A DNA stretch of 64,000 nt. Source: Phyllobacterium pellucidum (GTDB lineage: Bacteria > Pseudomonadota > Alphaproteobacteria > Rhizobiales > Rhizobiaceae). Shown piece by piece: positions 20,034 through 28,791 of this stretch. Position numbers and translations under genes: made by a program. A model generated the notes under the pieces. It saw only the letters and a program-made list of their open reading frames with translations, was not told the DNA's origin and ran no database searches. The first letter of the stretch is position 1. Every line of letters starts with the position of its first letter. The DNA lies in contig NZ_JABUMX010000003.1 of NCBI RefSeq assembly GCF_013327855.1, positions 124,001 through 188,000 on the forward strand, given 5' to 3'.

Positions 20034-21287
20034 ATGGAGGACGTGAAGGAATTGGCGTTTCGATTGTTTCACGTGCTTTTCGCATTTGCATGCCTGCTTG
20101 TCACTGTTGCAACGGCATCGACCACCGCCTTCACGATGCACCGCGGGGTCAATCTCGATCCATGGGTCACCTGGCCGCTTCCCGAACGTTGGGACGATGA
20201 AGAAATCCTCACCAACTTTCCGGAGTGGCGCCGCAATACTGGGCTGGAAGACCTGCAGGCAATCCGCAAGGCGGGCTTCGATTTCGTCCGCATGCCTGTC
20301 GATCCTGCCATCTTCCTGCAGGATGCCTCGGAGGAGCGCGTCAGGAAGCTGCTTGCCGCAATGCTCCGATCCATCGACTTGCTGCATAAGGCCGGTCTCA
20401 AGGTGGTCGTCGACATGCATACGATCCCGAGCGACAAGCGGAAAATCGGCACCAACCAGATTTCGTCGGATCCGGCCCTGTTTGCCCGTTATCTCGACCT
20501 GGTAGGGCGCCTCGGCCGCGCCCTTTCCATCACCGATCCCGCGCTCACTGCCTTTGAGCCGTTCAACGAGCCGGTGGTGGATTGCGATTTGGCAGTCTAC
20601 CCAAAATGGTCCGCCTTGCTGGTGCAATTGCATGCCGCGGCGCGCAACGCATTACCCAATCACACGCTGGTTCTCTCTGGCGGATGCTGGGCGAGCGCTT
20701 ACGGTCTGATCCAGATCAATCCGACGACCGTCGCGGATGACAATGTGATCTGGACCTTCCACTCGTATGAGCCCTATATTCTTACCCATCAGGGCGCAGG
20801 ATGGACGGGCGATGCCATGGCCTATGTCGAGGGCCTGCCCTATCCGCCTGACAGGCTCGGGGAAGAGGGGTTTCACGAGGTTCTCGAAGAAGCCCGCCAT
20901 CGCATCGAGAAGCAGGCGCCAGAGGACAAGCGCAAGGCCCTTCTGAACAATCTCAACGAAATGGCCGATGGGATTGCCGATGATGCCAAGGCGCTGGCGA
21001 GACTGAACGAGCCGTTCGATCAAGCGGATGCATGGAGCCGTCAGTATAATATTGCCCCGGAACGGATATACCTTGGCGAGTTCGGAATGATCCGTCAGGA
21101 ATATGGCAAGAATTTCCTCATGCCGGCCGAGTGGCGCGCCGCTTACATGAAAGACGTGGTTGCGGCGGCAAACAAGCGTGGCTTTCCCTGGTCCGTCTGG
21201 TCGTGGGGCGGCGCCTTCGGCATCACCCTTGCCGACGACAAGCGGGTTTTCGATCCGGTTATCCTCGAAGCGCTGAAAGCTGAATAA
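20034..21287 (+). CDS. Secreted glycoside hydrolase family 5 (cellulase-like) enzyme
   Basis: From ATG 20034 it has 417 residues. The N-terminal hydrophobic segment (LAFRLFHVLFAFACLLVTVATAS) is a likely signal peptide. The body is a GH5 TIM barrel: GVNLDPWVTWP, the Arg in FDFVRMPVDP, VVVDMHTIP, acid/base Glu179 in AFEPFNEPV, His/Tyr in TFHSYEPYI, nucleophile Glu349 in IYLGEFGM, and Trp in VWSWGGAFG. GH5 enzymes cleave beta-linked glucans or mannans; the exact substrate cannot be read. It is transcribed against its neighbours, between ybgC (46-base divergent gap) and ruvB (3-base convergent gap), so it looks inserted into a conserved block. Confidence 0.88.
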   Translation: MEDVKELAFRLFHVLFAFACLLVTVATASTTAFTMHRGVNLDPWVTWPLPERWDDEEILTNFPEWRRNTGLEDLQAIRKAGFDFVRMPVDPAIFLQDASEERVRKLLAAMLRSIDLLHKAGLKVVVDMHTIPSDKRKIGTNQISSDPALFARYLDLVGRLGRALSITDPALTAFEPFNEPVVDCDLAVYPKWSALLVQLHAAARNALPNHTLVLSGGCWASAYGLIQINPTTVADDNVIWTFHSYEPYILTHQGAGWTGDAMAYVEGLPYPPDRLGEEGFHEVLEEARHRIEKQAPEDKRKALLNNLNEMADGIADDAKALARLNEPFDQADAWSRQYNIAPERIYLGEFGMIRQEYGKNFLMPAEWRAAYMKDVVAAANKRGFPWSVWSWGGAFGITLADDKRVFDPVILEALKAE

Positions 21288-21290
21288 GCT

Positions 21291-22331
21291 TCATTCGTCT
21301 TCCTGGAAGAGGTTGATCTGTTGCTGCGTAACTTCTGCCGGCGCATTGAGCCCGAGATGTTTCCAGGCATTGGCGGTCAATACGCGGCCGCGCGGCGTGC
21401 GCTGTATAAAGCCCTGCTGGATCAGGTAAGGCTCGATAATATCCTCGATCGCGTCGCGCGGTTCGGAAAGCCCGGCGGCGATCGTTTCGATTCCGACCGG
21501 CCCACCGCCGAAATTATGTGCAATCATAGATAAATAGCGCCTGTCGAGCTGATCGAGACCGAGAGAATCCACCTCGAGCCTCAGCAGCGCCGAGTCGGCC
21601 GTTTCGCGATCGATCCGGTCCTTGCCATCGACAATGGCGAAATCGCGCACGCGCCGCAACAGGCGGCCGGCAATACGCGGGGTGCCTCGTGCACGGCGTG
21701 CGACTTCGAGCGCACCGTCATCGGTCATGCCAATGCCCATGATCCGGGCCCCGCGCCGCACGATATGTTCGAGCTCCTCGACCGTGTAGAAGTTCAATCG
21801 GATGGGAATGCCGAAACGGTCGCGCAACGGCGTGGTCAACAGGCCTAGCCGGGTCGTTGCAGCCACAAGGGTGAACTTGGCAAGATCGATCTTGACGGAA
21901 CGGGCTGCCGGTCCCTCGCCGATGATCAGGTCGAGCTGATAGTCTTCCATGGCCGGATAGAGAATTTCCTCGACCGCCGGGTTGAGCCGATGGATTTCGT
22001 CGATGAACAGGACGTCATTTTCTTCGAGATTGGTGAGCAGCGCGGCAAGATCCCCAGCCTTGGCGATGACCGGGCCGGAAGTCGAGCGAAAGTTGACGCC
22101 GAGTTCCTTCGCCATGATCTGCGCCAGCGTGGTCTTGCCAAGGCCCGGCGGCCCGACGAAGAGCACATGATCCAGCGCCTCGCCCCGCGATTTCGCCGCC
22201 TCGATGAAAACCTTGAGATTGGCGCGCGCCGCAGCCTGCCCGACGAAATCGGCAAGGGTCTGCGGTCGCAGCGAGGTATCAAGGTCCTCGCCGCGCTTGT
22301 CGGGTGAAATCAGACGGCCAGCATCGCTCAT
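21291..22331 (-). CDS. ruvB: Holliday junction branch-migration ATPase RuvB
   Basis: AAA+ motor that drives Holliday-junction migration with RuvA. At 346 residues it has the normal length. Walker [13 protein letters not shown], Walker B LFIDEIHR, sensor [21 protein letters not shown], and a C-terminal winged helix ([21 protein letters not shown]) are present. It is the last gene of ruvC-ruvA-ruvB, with 40 bases between ruvA and ruvB. It ends next to the convergent GH5 gene. Confidence 0.98.
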   Translation of the reverse strand: MSDAGRLISPDKRGEDLDTSLRPQTLADFVGQAAARANLKVFIEAAKSRGEALDHVLFVGPPGLGKTTLAQIMAKELGVNFRSTSGPVIAKAGDLAALLTNLEENDVLFIDEIHRLNPAVEEILYPAMEDYQLDLIIGEGPAARSVKIDLAKFTLVAATTRLGLLTTPLRDRFGIPIRLNFYTVEELEHIVRRGARIMGIGMTDDGALEVARRARGTPRIAGRLLRRVRDFAIVDGKDRIDRETADSALLRLEVDSLGLDQLDRRYLSMIAHNFGGGPVGIETIAAGLSEPRDAIEDIIEPYLIQQGFIQRTPRGRVLTANAWKHLGLNAPAEVTQQQINLFQEDE

Positions 22332-22371
22332 GCGCCTGTCCTCGCATAACCCGCTTCGTCAGACAATGGCA

Positions 22372-22989
22372 TTAGCGCGACAGCTCCTTGAGGCCGAGCC
22401 GTATGAGCTTGGTCGAATCGGCGCCCTCTCCCGCCTCCTTCATCGCCGCCGCCACCGCATTGGCGGCCTGGTCGCGCGAATAGCCGAGATTGGTGAGGGC
22501 CGAAACCGCATCGGCGACCGGGCGGGGCGCGACGCCCTCGCCGATCTCCTGCTTGAGGCCGATCGTGCCGCTGGCCTCGCCGGCAAAGGCCGGGGCCTTG
22601 TTCTTGAGTTCGGTGACAATGCGCTCGGCTACACGCTTGCCGACGCCCGGCGCCCGGCTGACCATGGCAATGTCGCGCAGGGCGATCGCGTTGGCGAGGT
22701 CAGACGGCGTCAACACGCCAAGTACGCTGAGCGCCACCTTGGCGCCAATGCCCTGCACACTCTGGAGCAGGCGAAACCATTCCTGTTCGAGCGGCGAGGT
22801 GAAGCCGAACAGCCTGATCATGTCTTCGCGGACATAGGTTTCAATGAAGAGCGTTACCGCCTCGCCAACTCCGGGAAGATTCGAAAGCGTCCGCGCCGAG
22901 CAGTAAGCCACGTAGCCCACCCCATGCACATCGATGATCACATGATCTTCGCCAATTTCGTCTACCGTACCCTTGAGCTTGCCGATCAT
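22372..22989 (-). CDS. ruvA: Holliday junction binding protein RuvA
   Basis: Tetrameric protein that holds the four-way junction flat and recruits RuvB. It has 205 residues. The OB domain is [26 protein letters not shown], two helix-hairpin-helix motifs follow ([42 protein letters not shown]), then a flexible linker and the C-terminal RuvB-binding domain ([20 protein letters not shown]). The ATG at 22989 overlaps the ruvC stop as ATGA, so the two are translationally coupled. The open frame continues upstream through ruvC but that part is a shadow. Confidence 0.97.
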   Translation of the reverse strand: MIGKLKGTVDEIGEDHVIIDVHGVGYVAYCSARTLSNLPGVGEAVTLFIETYVREDMIRLFGFTSPLEQEWFRLLQSVQGIGAKVALSVLGVLTPSDLANAIALRDIAMVSRAPGVGKRVAERIVTELKNKAPAFAGEASGTIGLKQEIGEGVAPRPVADAVSALTNLGYSRDQAANAVAAAMKEAGEGADSTKLIRLGLKELSR

Positions 22990-23513
22990 CCGAGCGCCGC
23001 CAGTTTCTGTTCGATGGCTATGCGCCCGATCGCGCTTTGCCGGTGATGTGCGTGGCAGATGGCGACAGCGAGCGCGTCGGCAGCATCGTCCGTATCGAAC
23101 GTCGCCTTCGGCATCAAAACCTTTACCATCATGTGAATTTGCTGTTTTTCGCCGTGACCGACGCCGATTACCGCCTTCTTGACGGCGTTCGGCGCATATT
23201 CGGCGACCTGCAAACCGGCGAGTGCCGGCACCAGCAGCGCAATGCCCCGCGCTTGCCCAAGCTTCAGGGTCGCCGTCGCATCCTTGTTGACGAATGTGTG
23301 CTCGACAGCCGATTCGTGCGGCACCATCTGGTGAATGACCGCCGCAAGACCATCGTGCAACTGGCACAGGCGCGAGGCAAGATCGAGCTTTGCATCGGAA
23401 AGGATCGTGCCGGAAGCGACGAAGCGCAGGGAATTGCCCAGCGTTTCGATCATGCCCCAACCGGTTCGCCTGAGACCGGGATCAATACCGATGATTCGAA
23501 TCGCTTCCTTCAT
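22986..23513 (-). CDS. ruvC: Holliday junction resolvase RuvC
   Basis: Dimeric endonuclease that cuts Holliday junctions symmetrically. It has 175 residues. The four acidic catalytic residues of the RNase H-like fold are visible: Asp11 in [14 protein letters not shown], Glu in [12 protein letters not shown], and an Asp pair in [19 protein letters not shown]. It is the first gene of ruvCAB. Unlike many alphaproteobacteria, yebC is not directly upstream; it lies 16 kb away. Confidence 0.97.
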   Translation of the reverse strand: MKEAIRIIGIDPGLRRTGWGMIETLGNSLRFVASGTILSDAKLDLASRLCQLHDGLAAVIHQMVPHESAVEHTFVNKDATATLKLGQARGIALLVPALAGLQVAEYAPNAVKKAVIGVGHGEKQQIHMMVKVLMPKATFDTDDAADALAVAICHAHHRQSAIGRIAIEQKLAALG

Positions 23514-23605
23514 GTCGGGAACCTTACCTTTCTGCCGGGCATGTTGACAGTAGAAAGGTGAACAAAAGCGAAACGAAACCGTTTATGATTGCCGAAAGCG
23601 AACGC

Positions 23606-24130
23606 TCAACGATTGCCGAAGGCGGTGGCAAGCAGCGTGATCTGATCCGAGACCGGATTAGTCGAGAAAAGCGGGCGCTCCTCGACGTTCTCATTGTAGA
23701 TCTCGTCATCCATCTGCCGGACGCGTGCCTGCAGCCGGAGCGAGCGATGCACAATGTCGCAATAGGAAAGCGGGATTTCATCCCAGCCCGCGACGCTTTC
23801 GGGGGCCGAATCGGTATCAAGGCGCACCTTGGCCTTCTCCGAGAGCACCTGGTCGGGCGTCATCTCGCCGCTGCGCGAAGCGCGCTGCAGGAGGAGCCAG
23901 GAAGCGACCTGCATCAGCCGCGTCGTCAGCCGCATCGATTCCGCGGCATAGAGCGTGGCGGCGACACGGGTGAGCCTGCGGGCAGCGGCGCGCCCTTCCC
24001 CATCGAGATAGGAAGCGGCTTCTTCCACAAGACTCATGCCTTCATCATAGAGATGATTGAAGCTTTCCGACCGAACCATGCGCTCCGCAAGTCGTATCGT
24101 GTTGTCCACGTGGAATTCCTGTTCAGCCAT
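23606..24130 (-). CDS. rcdA: RcdA homologue (DUF1465), regulator of CtrA degradation
   Basis: A 174-residue, mostly helical protein of the DUF1465 family. In Caulobacter, RcdA is an adaptor that brings CtrA and other cell-cycle proteins to ClpXP with CpdR and PopA; in Sinorhizobium it is also tied to CtrA control. Family features seen are FNHLYDEGMSLVEEAASYLDGEGR, AAESMRLTTRLMQVASWLL, and the C-terminal disordered tail (IYNENVEERPLFSTNPVSDQI...). The start at 24130 (MAEQEFHVDNTIRLAERM) is used; ATG 24133 adds one residue. A perfect CtrA box lies 150 bases upstream, consistent with a feedback loop. Confidence 0.85.
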   Translation of the reverse strand: MAEQEFHVDNTIRLAERMVRSESFNHLYDEGMSLVEEAASYLDGEGRAAARRLTRVAATLYAAESMRLTTRLMQVASWLLLQRASRSGEMTPDQVLSEKAKVRLDTDSAPESVAGWDEIPLSYCDIVHRSLRLQARVRQMDDEIYNENVEERPLFSTNPVSDQITLLATAFGNR

Positions 24131-24279
24131 CATATGCCCTGTTACCAATGCGCTGCCGCGAACCGAATCTTGCCAAAGCCGTGCACCCTTACTGAAACAG
24201 CAAGCGATACACCACAACGGTCGGCGGACAGTATTCCCCAGCAACCTGCCTGCATACTCACATCAGCGCAAGTTTATCC

Positions 24280-24294
24280 TTAATAAAGGGTTAA
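24280..24294 (-). promoter_or_regulatory. CtrA box (TTAA-N7-TTAA) upstream of rcdA
   Basis: TTAATAAAGGGTTAAC on the plus strand is a perfect CtrA full site, 150 bases before the rcdA start codon. rcdA is a CtrA target in Caulobacter, so regulation by the protein whose turnover RcdA controls is plausible. No convincing -10 was found at a fixed distance. Confidence 0.65.
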
Positions 24295-24323
24295 CGGCAG
24301 GGCCGGTCGGAAGATATGAACAT

Positions 24324-24421
24324 AAAAAAAGAGCCGCGAAACATGGCGGCTCTCAGGAGTCTAACAGGGAGGCGTCAAACAAAGTGGCCAAACCACTTGG
24401 TAAGAATCCAGAAAACTGGAT
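24324..24421 (-). ncRNA. Candidate trans-acting small RNA, about 98 nt, three hairpins
   Basis: Read on the minus strand: hairpin 1 ATCCAG-tttt-CTGGAT (24421-24406); hairpin 2 AAGTGG-tttgg-CCACTT (24398-24382); an unpaired stretch of about 27 bases with CCTCCCTG and GACTCCTG, both able to pair with Shine-Dalgarno sequences; then a terminator with 8-bp stem AGAGCCGC/GCGGCTCT and seven T residues (24353-24324). A -10-like TATAAA lies at 24433-24428, so transcription would begin at the first base of hairpin 1. There is no coding potential. The layout resembles Hfq-dependent rhizobial sRNAs such as the AbcR/alpha-r15 group or EcpR1, but homology is not established. Confidence 0.68.
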
Positions 24422-24444
24422 GTTCAATTTATAGATTGTAATGC

Positions 24445-24459
24445 TTAATGATTCCTTAA
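24445..24459 (-). promoter_or_regulatory. CtrA box with embedded GANTC at the candidate sRNA promoter
   Basis: TTAAGGAATCATTAA on the minus strand is a perfect TTAA-N7-TTAA site. It ends 11 bases before the TATAAA -10 (24433-24428), so it covers the -35 region; the Omp25-like promoter has the same 11-base spacing. GAATC within the spacer (24450-24454) is a CcrM methylation site. Confidence 0.65.
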
Positions 24460-24690
24460 CGCCAACAATAAAGTTGGGCGGAATGCTCCATCCATGCGGT
24501 GCGTTCATGGCTTGCCGTGGTGAATCGGCGCCTCAAGACAACGGCGGCGAGGGTGTTGTACCTGGATGACGGTAGCAGAACGTCCGCCACGCCCATCGTT
24601 GATCGCTCGGCACCTCTGTCACCGACAGGGCTTCAGTTTGAAGTTAGCCCACTCCACCGCATCCTCGTTCTCTTGTTCCGAGGATTCTTC

Positions 24691-26331
24691 CTAAAGCGCC
24701 CTTGCCCGCTTGCGCAGCTCGAACTTCTGGATCTTGCCCGTCGAGGTCTTCGGAATCGGCTCGAACAGCACATTACGCGGGCATTTGAACTTGGCCAGCA
24801 ACGTGCGGCAATGGGCGATGATCTCAGCCTCGCTCGCCGCATGGCCGGGCTTCAGTTCGACAAAGGCGAGCGGGGTTTCGCCCCATTTATCGTCAGGCCG
24901 TGCGACCACCGCGCAGGCGCCGACGGCCGGGAACTTGTAGAGTGCGTCCTCGACTTCGATCGAGGAAATATTCTCGCCGCCTGAAATAATGATGTCCTTG
25001 GAGCGATCCTTCAGCTGGATATAGCCGTCCGCATGCATCACGCCGAGATCGCCGGAATGGAACCAGCCGCCCGCGAAAGCCTGGTCGCTTGCCGCCCGGT
25101 TCTTTAGATAGCCCTTCATGACGATGTTGCCGCGGAACATGACCTCGCCGATGGTCTCGCCGTCAGCCGGCACCGGCTGCAGCGTTTCCGGATCGAGCAC
25201 CGCCAAATCTTCCAGCGCCGCGTAGCGGACGCCCTGCCGCGCCTTCTTGGCGGTACGCAGAGAAACATCGAGCGCATCCCACTCGTCCTGCCACTCATTG
25301 ACAACGGCCGGACCATAAGTCTCGGTCAGCCCATAGAGATGGGTGACGGCAAAGCCGGCTTCCGCCATGCCCGCCAGGATCGACTCTGGCGGCGGCGCAG
25401 CCGCAGTATTGAAGGTGACCGTTTGTGGGAATGACCGCTTGTCCGTTTCCTTCGCGTTGATCAGCGTCGACATGACGATGGGCGCCCCGCAAAGATGAGT
25501 CACGCCGTAGTCTGCGATGGCATCATAGATCTGCCTGGCGCGCACCCAGCGCAGACAGATATGCGTGCCGAACTGCAGCGCCAGCGTCCAAGGGAAGCAC
25601 CAGCCGTTGCAATGGAACATAGGCAAGGTCCACAGATAGACCGGATAACGTCCCATTCCCGAAGCGATGATATTGCCATAGCCCATCAGCGCCGCACCAC
25701 GATGGTGATAAACCACGCCTTTCGGATTTCCCGTCGTGCCGGACGTGTAGTTGAGCGTGATGGCATCCCACTCGTCATCGGCCTTCGACCATGCGAATTC
25801 AGGATCGCCGGAATCGACAAAGGCACCGTAGTCCATCCCGCCCAATGGTTCGCCTTGGGGATAGGGCGCATCGGCCGGGTACTCGGCATCGACGAAGTCG
25901 ATCACGATCGGCTTGACCGCGGCAAGCTTGAGCGCCTCGCGAAAGACATCGGCAAATTCGCTATCGACGATGGCAACCCTGGTTTCCGCATGATCGAGCT
26001 GGAACGCGATCACCGCTGCATCGAGCCGCGTGTTGAGCGAGTGCAGCACGGCCTGCGTCATCGGAACGCCGAAATGGGCTTCAAGCATCGGGGGCGTATT
26101 GGAAAGCATGACGCTCACGGTGTCGCCTTTGCCAATGCCAAGCCGCGACAGTGCCGATGCGAGCTGGCGCGTGCGCCGATAGAACGTGCCGTAATCGATG
26201 CGCTGGGCCCCGTGAATGATTGCCGGTCGGTCGGGATAGACGCACGCCGCCCTTTCGAGAAAGGAAAGCGGCGTCAGCGGCTGATGGTTGGCCGCGTTGC
26301 GCTCAAGATCACGATCGAAGATTCCGCCCAT
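24691..26331 (-). CDS. AMP-dependent acyl-CoA synthetase (fatty acid-CoA ligase family)
   Basis: Activates a carboxylic acid through an acyl-AMP to its CoA thioester. It has 546 residues, typical for medium- or long-chain acyl-CoA ligases. The P-loop-like motif is YTSGTTGNPKGV, the A5 motif is LYGLTETYGP, the A7/A8 hinge is FHSGDLGVMHADGYIQLKDRSKDIIISGGENIS, and the catalytic Lys near the C-terminus is in KTSTGKIQKFELR. There is no signal peptide. The chain length cannot be read; the MGGIFDRDLERNAANHQPLTPLSFL start is common in rhizobial annotations of this type. The OpgC-like gene lies 124 bases upstream on the same strand. Confidence 0.92.
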   Translation of the reverse strand: MGGIFDRDLERNAANHQPLTPLSFLERAACVYPDRPAIIHGAQRIDYGTFYRRTRQLASALSRLGIGKGDTVSVMLSNTPPMLEAHFGVPMTQAVLHSLNTRLDAAVIAFQLDHAETRVAIVDSEFADVFREALKLAAVKPIVIDFVDAEYPADAPYPQGEPLGGMDYGAFVDSGDPEFAWSKADDEWDAITLNYTSGTTGNPKGVVYHHRGAALMGYGNIIASGMGRYPVYLWTLPMFHCNGWCFPWTLALQFGTHICLRWVRARQIYDAIADYGVTHLCGAPIVMSTLINAKETDKRSFPQTVTFNTAAAPPPESILAGMAEAGFAVTHLYGLTETYGPAVVNEWQDEWDALDVSLRTAKKARQGVRYAALEDLAVLDPETLQPVPADGETIGEVMFRGNIVMKGYLKNRAASDQAFAGGWFHSGDLGVMHADGYIQLKDRSKDIIISGGENISSIEVEDALYKFPAVGACAVVARPDDKWGETPLAFVELKPGHAASEAEIIAHCRTLLAKFKCPRNVLFEPIPKTSTGKIQKFELRKRARAL

Positions 26332-26455
26332 ACACGCCTCCCAACGCGATAGCTCCCAAACTCAAGCTACAGCGATTTGATTGGCGGAGAAAGGACCGAT
26401 GGCCTTCGGCTCAAGTCCGGTCTTCGGGCCTGGCCCAAAGACCCATTTCTCATAC

Positions 26456-27649
26456 TCAGGCAGAACGCGCCGTTGCCGGCTTCATGGCCCCGGCCGGCAT
26501 GGACTTGCCGGCTACGACGGGCTTGGTCTTCTCCGCCTTCTGGACGGGACGCCCACCCCAGCCGAGCCGTGGCAGCCACTCGAGATAATAGGCAAGCGCG
26601 AACTGAGCCATGATGCCGCTGGCGATCAGCAGCGTATCGTCGAGAAGCCCGCCAGGATTCATGACCTTTACGACCTGAGCCACCATCGCAAGGATTGTGC
26701 CCGCTACGAAGACCGGCAGCGAATGCTTCCCGAGAATGGCGAGCGGGTGATCGGCGGATGTGCGTGCGAGATTCGAGATCGCCGGTACCGAGACGATGAC
26801 ATAGGCTAGCGCCAGAACATGCGCGAGGCGTGTCAGCGACAGGAAGGTCTTGTCGAAACCGGTGACGACCATGGGCAGGCCCAGCGACGTGTCGATGCCC
26901 CAGAGCGGCCACCGCACCCAGAATAGCGCGACCAGAATATATGCCACTGACAGGCCGAACAGGTATTTGTTGAAGGCGATCGTGCCGCCGCGGCGAACAT
27001 GCATGATGCCAGCCAACCCCACTACGAACAGGAACTGCCATGACAGAGGGTTAAGGAACCAGACGCCGTCGGTCGGATAATTGGGCGGCGCGATCTGGTA
27101 AACGCCGGACACCAGCCACAGCAAGCCGGAGGCGCCGACAAGGAGGGCAAGGCTATATTGCGCAATCACCAGGAACAGCGGCAGCATCAAAAGCAACACG
27201 CCATACATGGATAGAATATTGTTGTAGCCAAGCTGATGGCCCATCGTGGCAAGCCCGATCAGCGCCTTTGCCGGCTGATCCATCAGGGGACCGATATTGA
27301 TGAACGACATGAATTCCGGACGCTGCAGGTAAATGCCCGCCGCGCAGAAAATCGCGAGCGTCGCGATCGTCGTCAGAATATGGGTGCTATAAAGGGTTGC
27401 TGCCCGCCGCCACGCCTTCAGTGTCATCAGGAAACGGTTGCCGGGTTCGAACTTCGAGCCATAGGCAAGGCCGACGGCAATACCCGAGATCAGGACGAAA
27501 GCCTCGGCGGAATCGGAGAAGCCAAAGTTCTTGTGCGTGAGATTTTCATAGACCGTGCCTGGCACGTGATTGATGAAAATCGTCAACAGGGCAAGCGCTC
27601 TGAAAACATCGATACGGGTATCCCGCTGTTTCAGCTGAATCTGTGTCAT
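26456..27649 (-). CDS. opgC: OpgC-domain integral membrane acyltransferase
   Basis: A 397-residue membrane protein with about ten to twelve hydrophobic helices. The N-terminal RDTRIDVFRALALLTIFINHVPGT carries the Arg and His typical of OpgC and related acyltransferase-3 proteins. OpgC adds succinyl groups to osmoregulated periplasmic glucans in Rhizobium and E. coli; cyclic beta-glucans of Rhizobiales are the likely acceptors here. The C-terminal tail is basic and Ala/Pro-rich. The ATG at 27649 (MTQIQLKQRDTR) follows GGGAAGG; an upstream in-frame ATG at 27748 adds a hydrophilic stretch and is not favoured. It may share a transcript with the acyl-CoA ligase. Confidence 0.85.
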   Translation of the reverse strand: MTQIQLKQRDTRIDVFRALALLTIFINHVPGTVYENLTHKNFGFSDSAEAFVLISGIAVGLAYGSKFEPGNRFLMTLKAWRRAATLYSTHILTTIATLAIFCAAGIYLQRPEFMSFINIGPLMDQPAKALIGLATMGHQLGYNNILSMYGVLLLMLPLFLVIAQYSLALLVGASGLLWLVSGVYQIAPPNYPTDGVWFLNPLSWQFLFVVGLAGIMHVRRGGTIAFNKYLFGLSVAYILVALFWVRWPLWGIDTSLGLPMVVTGFDKTFLSLTRLAHVLALAYVIVSVPAISNLARTSADHPLAILGKHSLPVFVAGTILAMVAQVVKVMNPGGLLDDTLLIASGIMAQFALAYYLEWLPRLGWGGRPVQKAEKTKPVVAGKSMPAGAMKPATARSA

Positions 27650-27783
27650 GGCCTTCCCGTATTCCGATATGCAAGGTTGAATTTTACACGCCGCCGATCG
27701 GCGCGAGTGAGGCGTATGAATGTGGTGATTAATGTTGACATAGGACAAAAGTTGCGTTTCGGCTGATCAACTTTCGTTGAAAA

Positions 27784-28551
27784 TTATAACAAACTGACCA
27801 CGCCGTCATAGGTCAGCTTCAGTCCCATCAGCAAAATCATGATGTACATGAAGGGGTAGAAAATCTCCGGCCGCATGCGCTTGACGATCCAGGCGCCAGC
27901 GAAGGTTGCAAGCGGCGCCAGCGGCAAAAGCACTGCCGAAGCCCTGAGATTTGCGGTGTCGAACTGCCCAAGCGCGAAATAGGGAATGACCTTCACGGCG
28001 TTGACGATCGCAAAGAAAATTACGCTCGTTCCATTATAAACTTTGGGATCCTGGCGCAGCGGCAGGGCATAGACCTGATAGGGCGGACCGCCCGCATGAG
28101 CGACGAAACTTGTGAAGCCGGCGAGCGTCGACCACAGCGTCGCACTCGCCGCATTGTGGGGCTGTGCCGTCGCTCGCTTTGCCGCACTCGTAAGCATGTA
28201 GCGGGCGAAAAAGATGATCGCGATGGCCCCGACAATGAGCTTGACCATGTCGTCCGTGACGATGGACGCGGTGAGCCAACCGATGCCAATGCCGAGAAAT
28301 GCGCCCGGCAGCATGAGCTTCAGCGTCTGGTTGTCACGGTAGCCGCGCCATGACCAGAGGCTTGCGACATCCATGACGATGAGGATCGGCAACATGATCG
28401 CTGCCGCCTGCACCGGCGGCATCACCAGAGCCATCAGCGGCACGCCGACCTGCCCCATCGCCCCGCCAAGGCCGCCCTTCGACAAGCCGATCAGGATCGT
28501 TGCCGGAACGGCGGCAGCATAGAACCATGGGTTCATCAAGAGGTCGGGCAT
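27784..28551 (-). CDS. Sulfite exporter TauE/SafE (TSUP) family membrane protein
   Basis: A 255-residue membrane protein with about eight hydrophobic helices. The first TSUP repeat is VPATILIGLSKGGLGGAMGQVGVPLMALVMPP, and the second is AGFTSFVAHAGGPPYQVYALPLRQDP. Family members export sulfite, sulfoacetate or other organic anions; the substrate is unknown. ATG 28551 (MPDLLMNPWFYAAAV) is chosen; 28536 is also possible, and both lack a strong Shine-Dalgarno. It is divergent from the ThiE-like gene across 240 bases that hold no other recognised feature. Confidence 0.88.
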   Translation of the reverse strand: MPDLLMNPWFYAAAVPATILIGLSKGGLGGAMGQVGVPLMALVMPPVQAAAIMLPILIVMDVASLWSWRGYRDNQTLKLMLPGAFLGIGIGWLTASIVTDDMVKLIVGAIAIIFFARYMLTSAAKRATAQPHNAASATLWSTLAGFTSFVAHAGGPPYQVYALPLRQDPKVYNGTSVIFFAIVNAVKVIPYFALGQFDTANLRASAVLLPLAPLATFAGAWIVKRMRPEIFYPFMYIMILLMGLKLTYDGVVSLL

Positions 28552-28791
28552 GTCAGGAAATCCGGCGGATGGGCGTAAATCTGTGTAACCCCGCACGTCG
28601 CGGTTGAGAAACGATTTTTGGAATTGTGCCCCGATTTCGATACACCGGCGCTTAACCCGCCTATGGCAACATGCCCATGAAGGCCGGGAGGACTGTTCAA
28701 ACCGACTGCCTTCCTTTATGCCCCAATTTGATCACGAGCACTCGCTTTATGGGTGCGCCCAATGCATTCGAGAACGAAACAGGTTGCAGCC

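Larger units (their letters stand above)
24134..24690. other. Intergenic region between rcdA and the acyl-CoA ligase gene
   Basis: This stretch has no convincing protein gene. Its left half holds a GANTC site (24165-24169), a CtrA box upstream of rcdA, and a probable small RNA with its own CtrA box (separate entries). From 24460 to 24690 nothing was recognised except an imperfect hairpin just past the ligase stop (atcctcg...cgaggat, about 24661-24684) that may be a weak terminator. Confidence 0.6.

Noticed and set aside
22990-23460. N-terminal extension of RuvA
   Set aside because: The open frame continues upstream inside ruvC, but RuvA similarity begins at MIGKLKG (22989), where the start overlaps the ruvC stop.
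24460-24690. Possible remnant of a plus-strand gene after the small RNA
   Set aside because: A frame continues into the antisense of the acyl-CoA ligase, but no start site, family motif or sign of transposase was seen.
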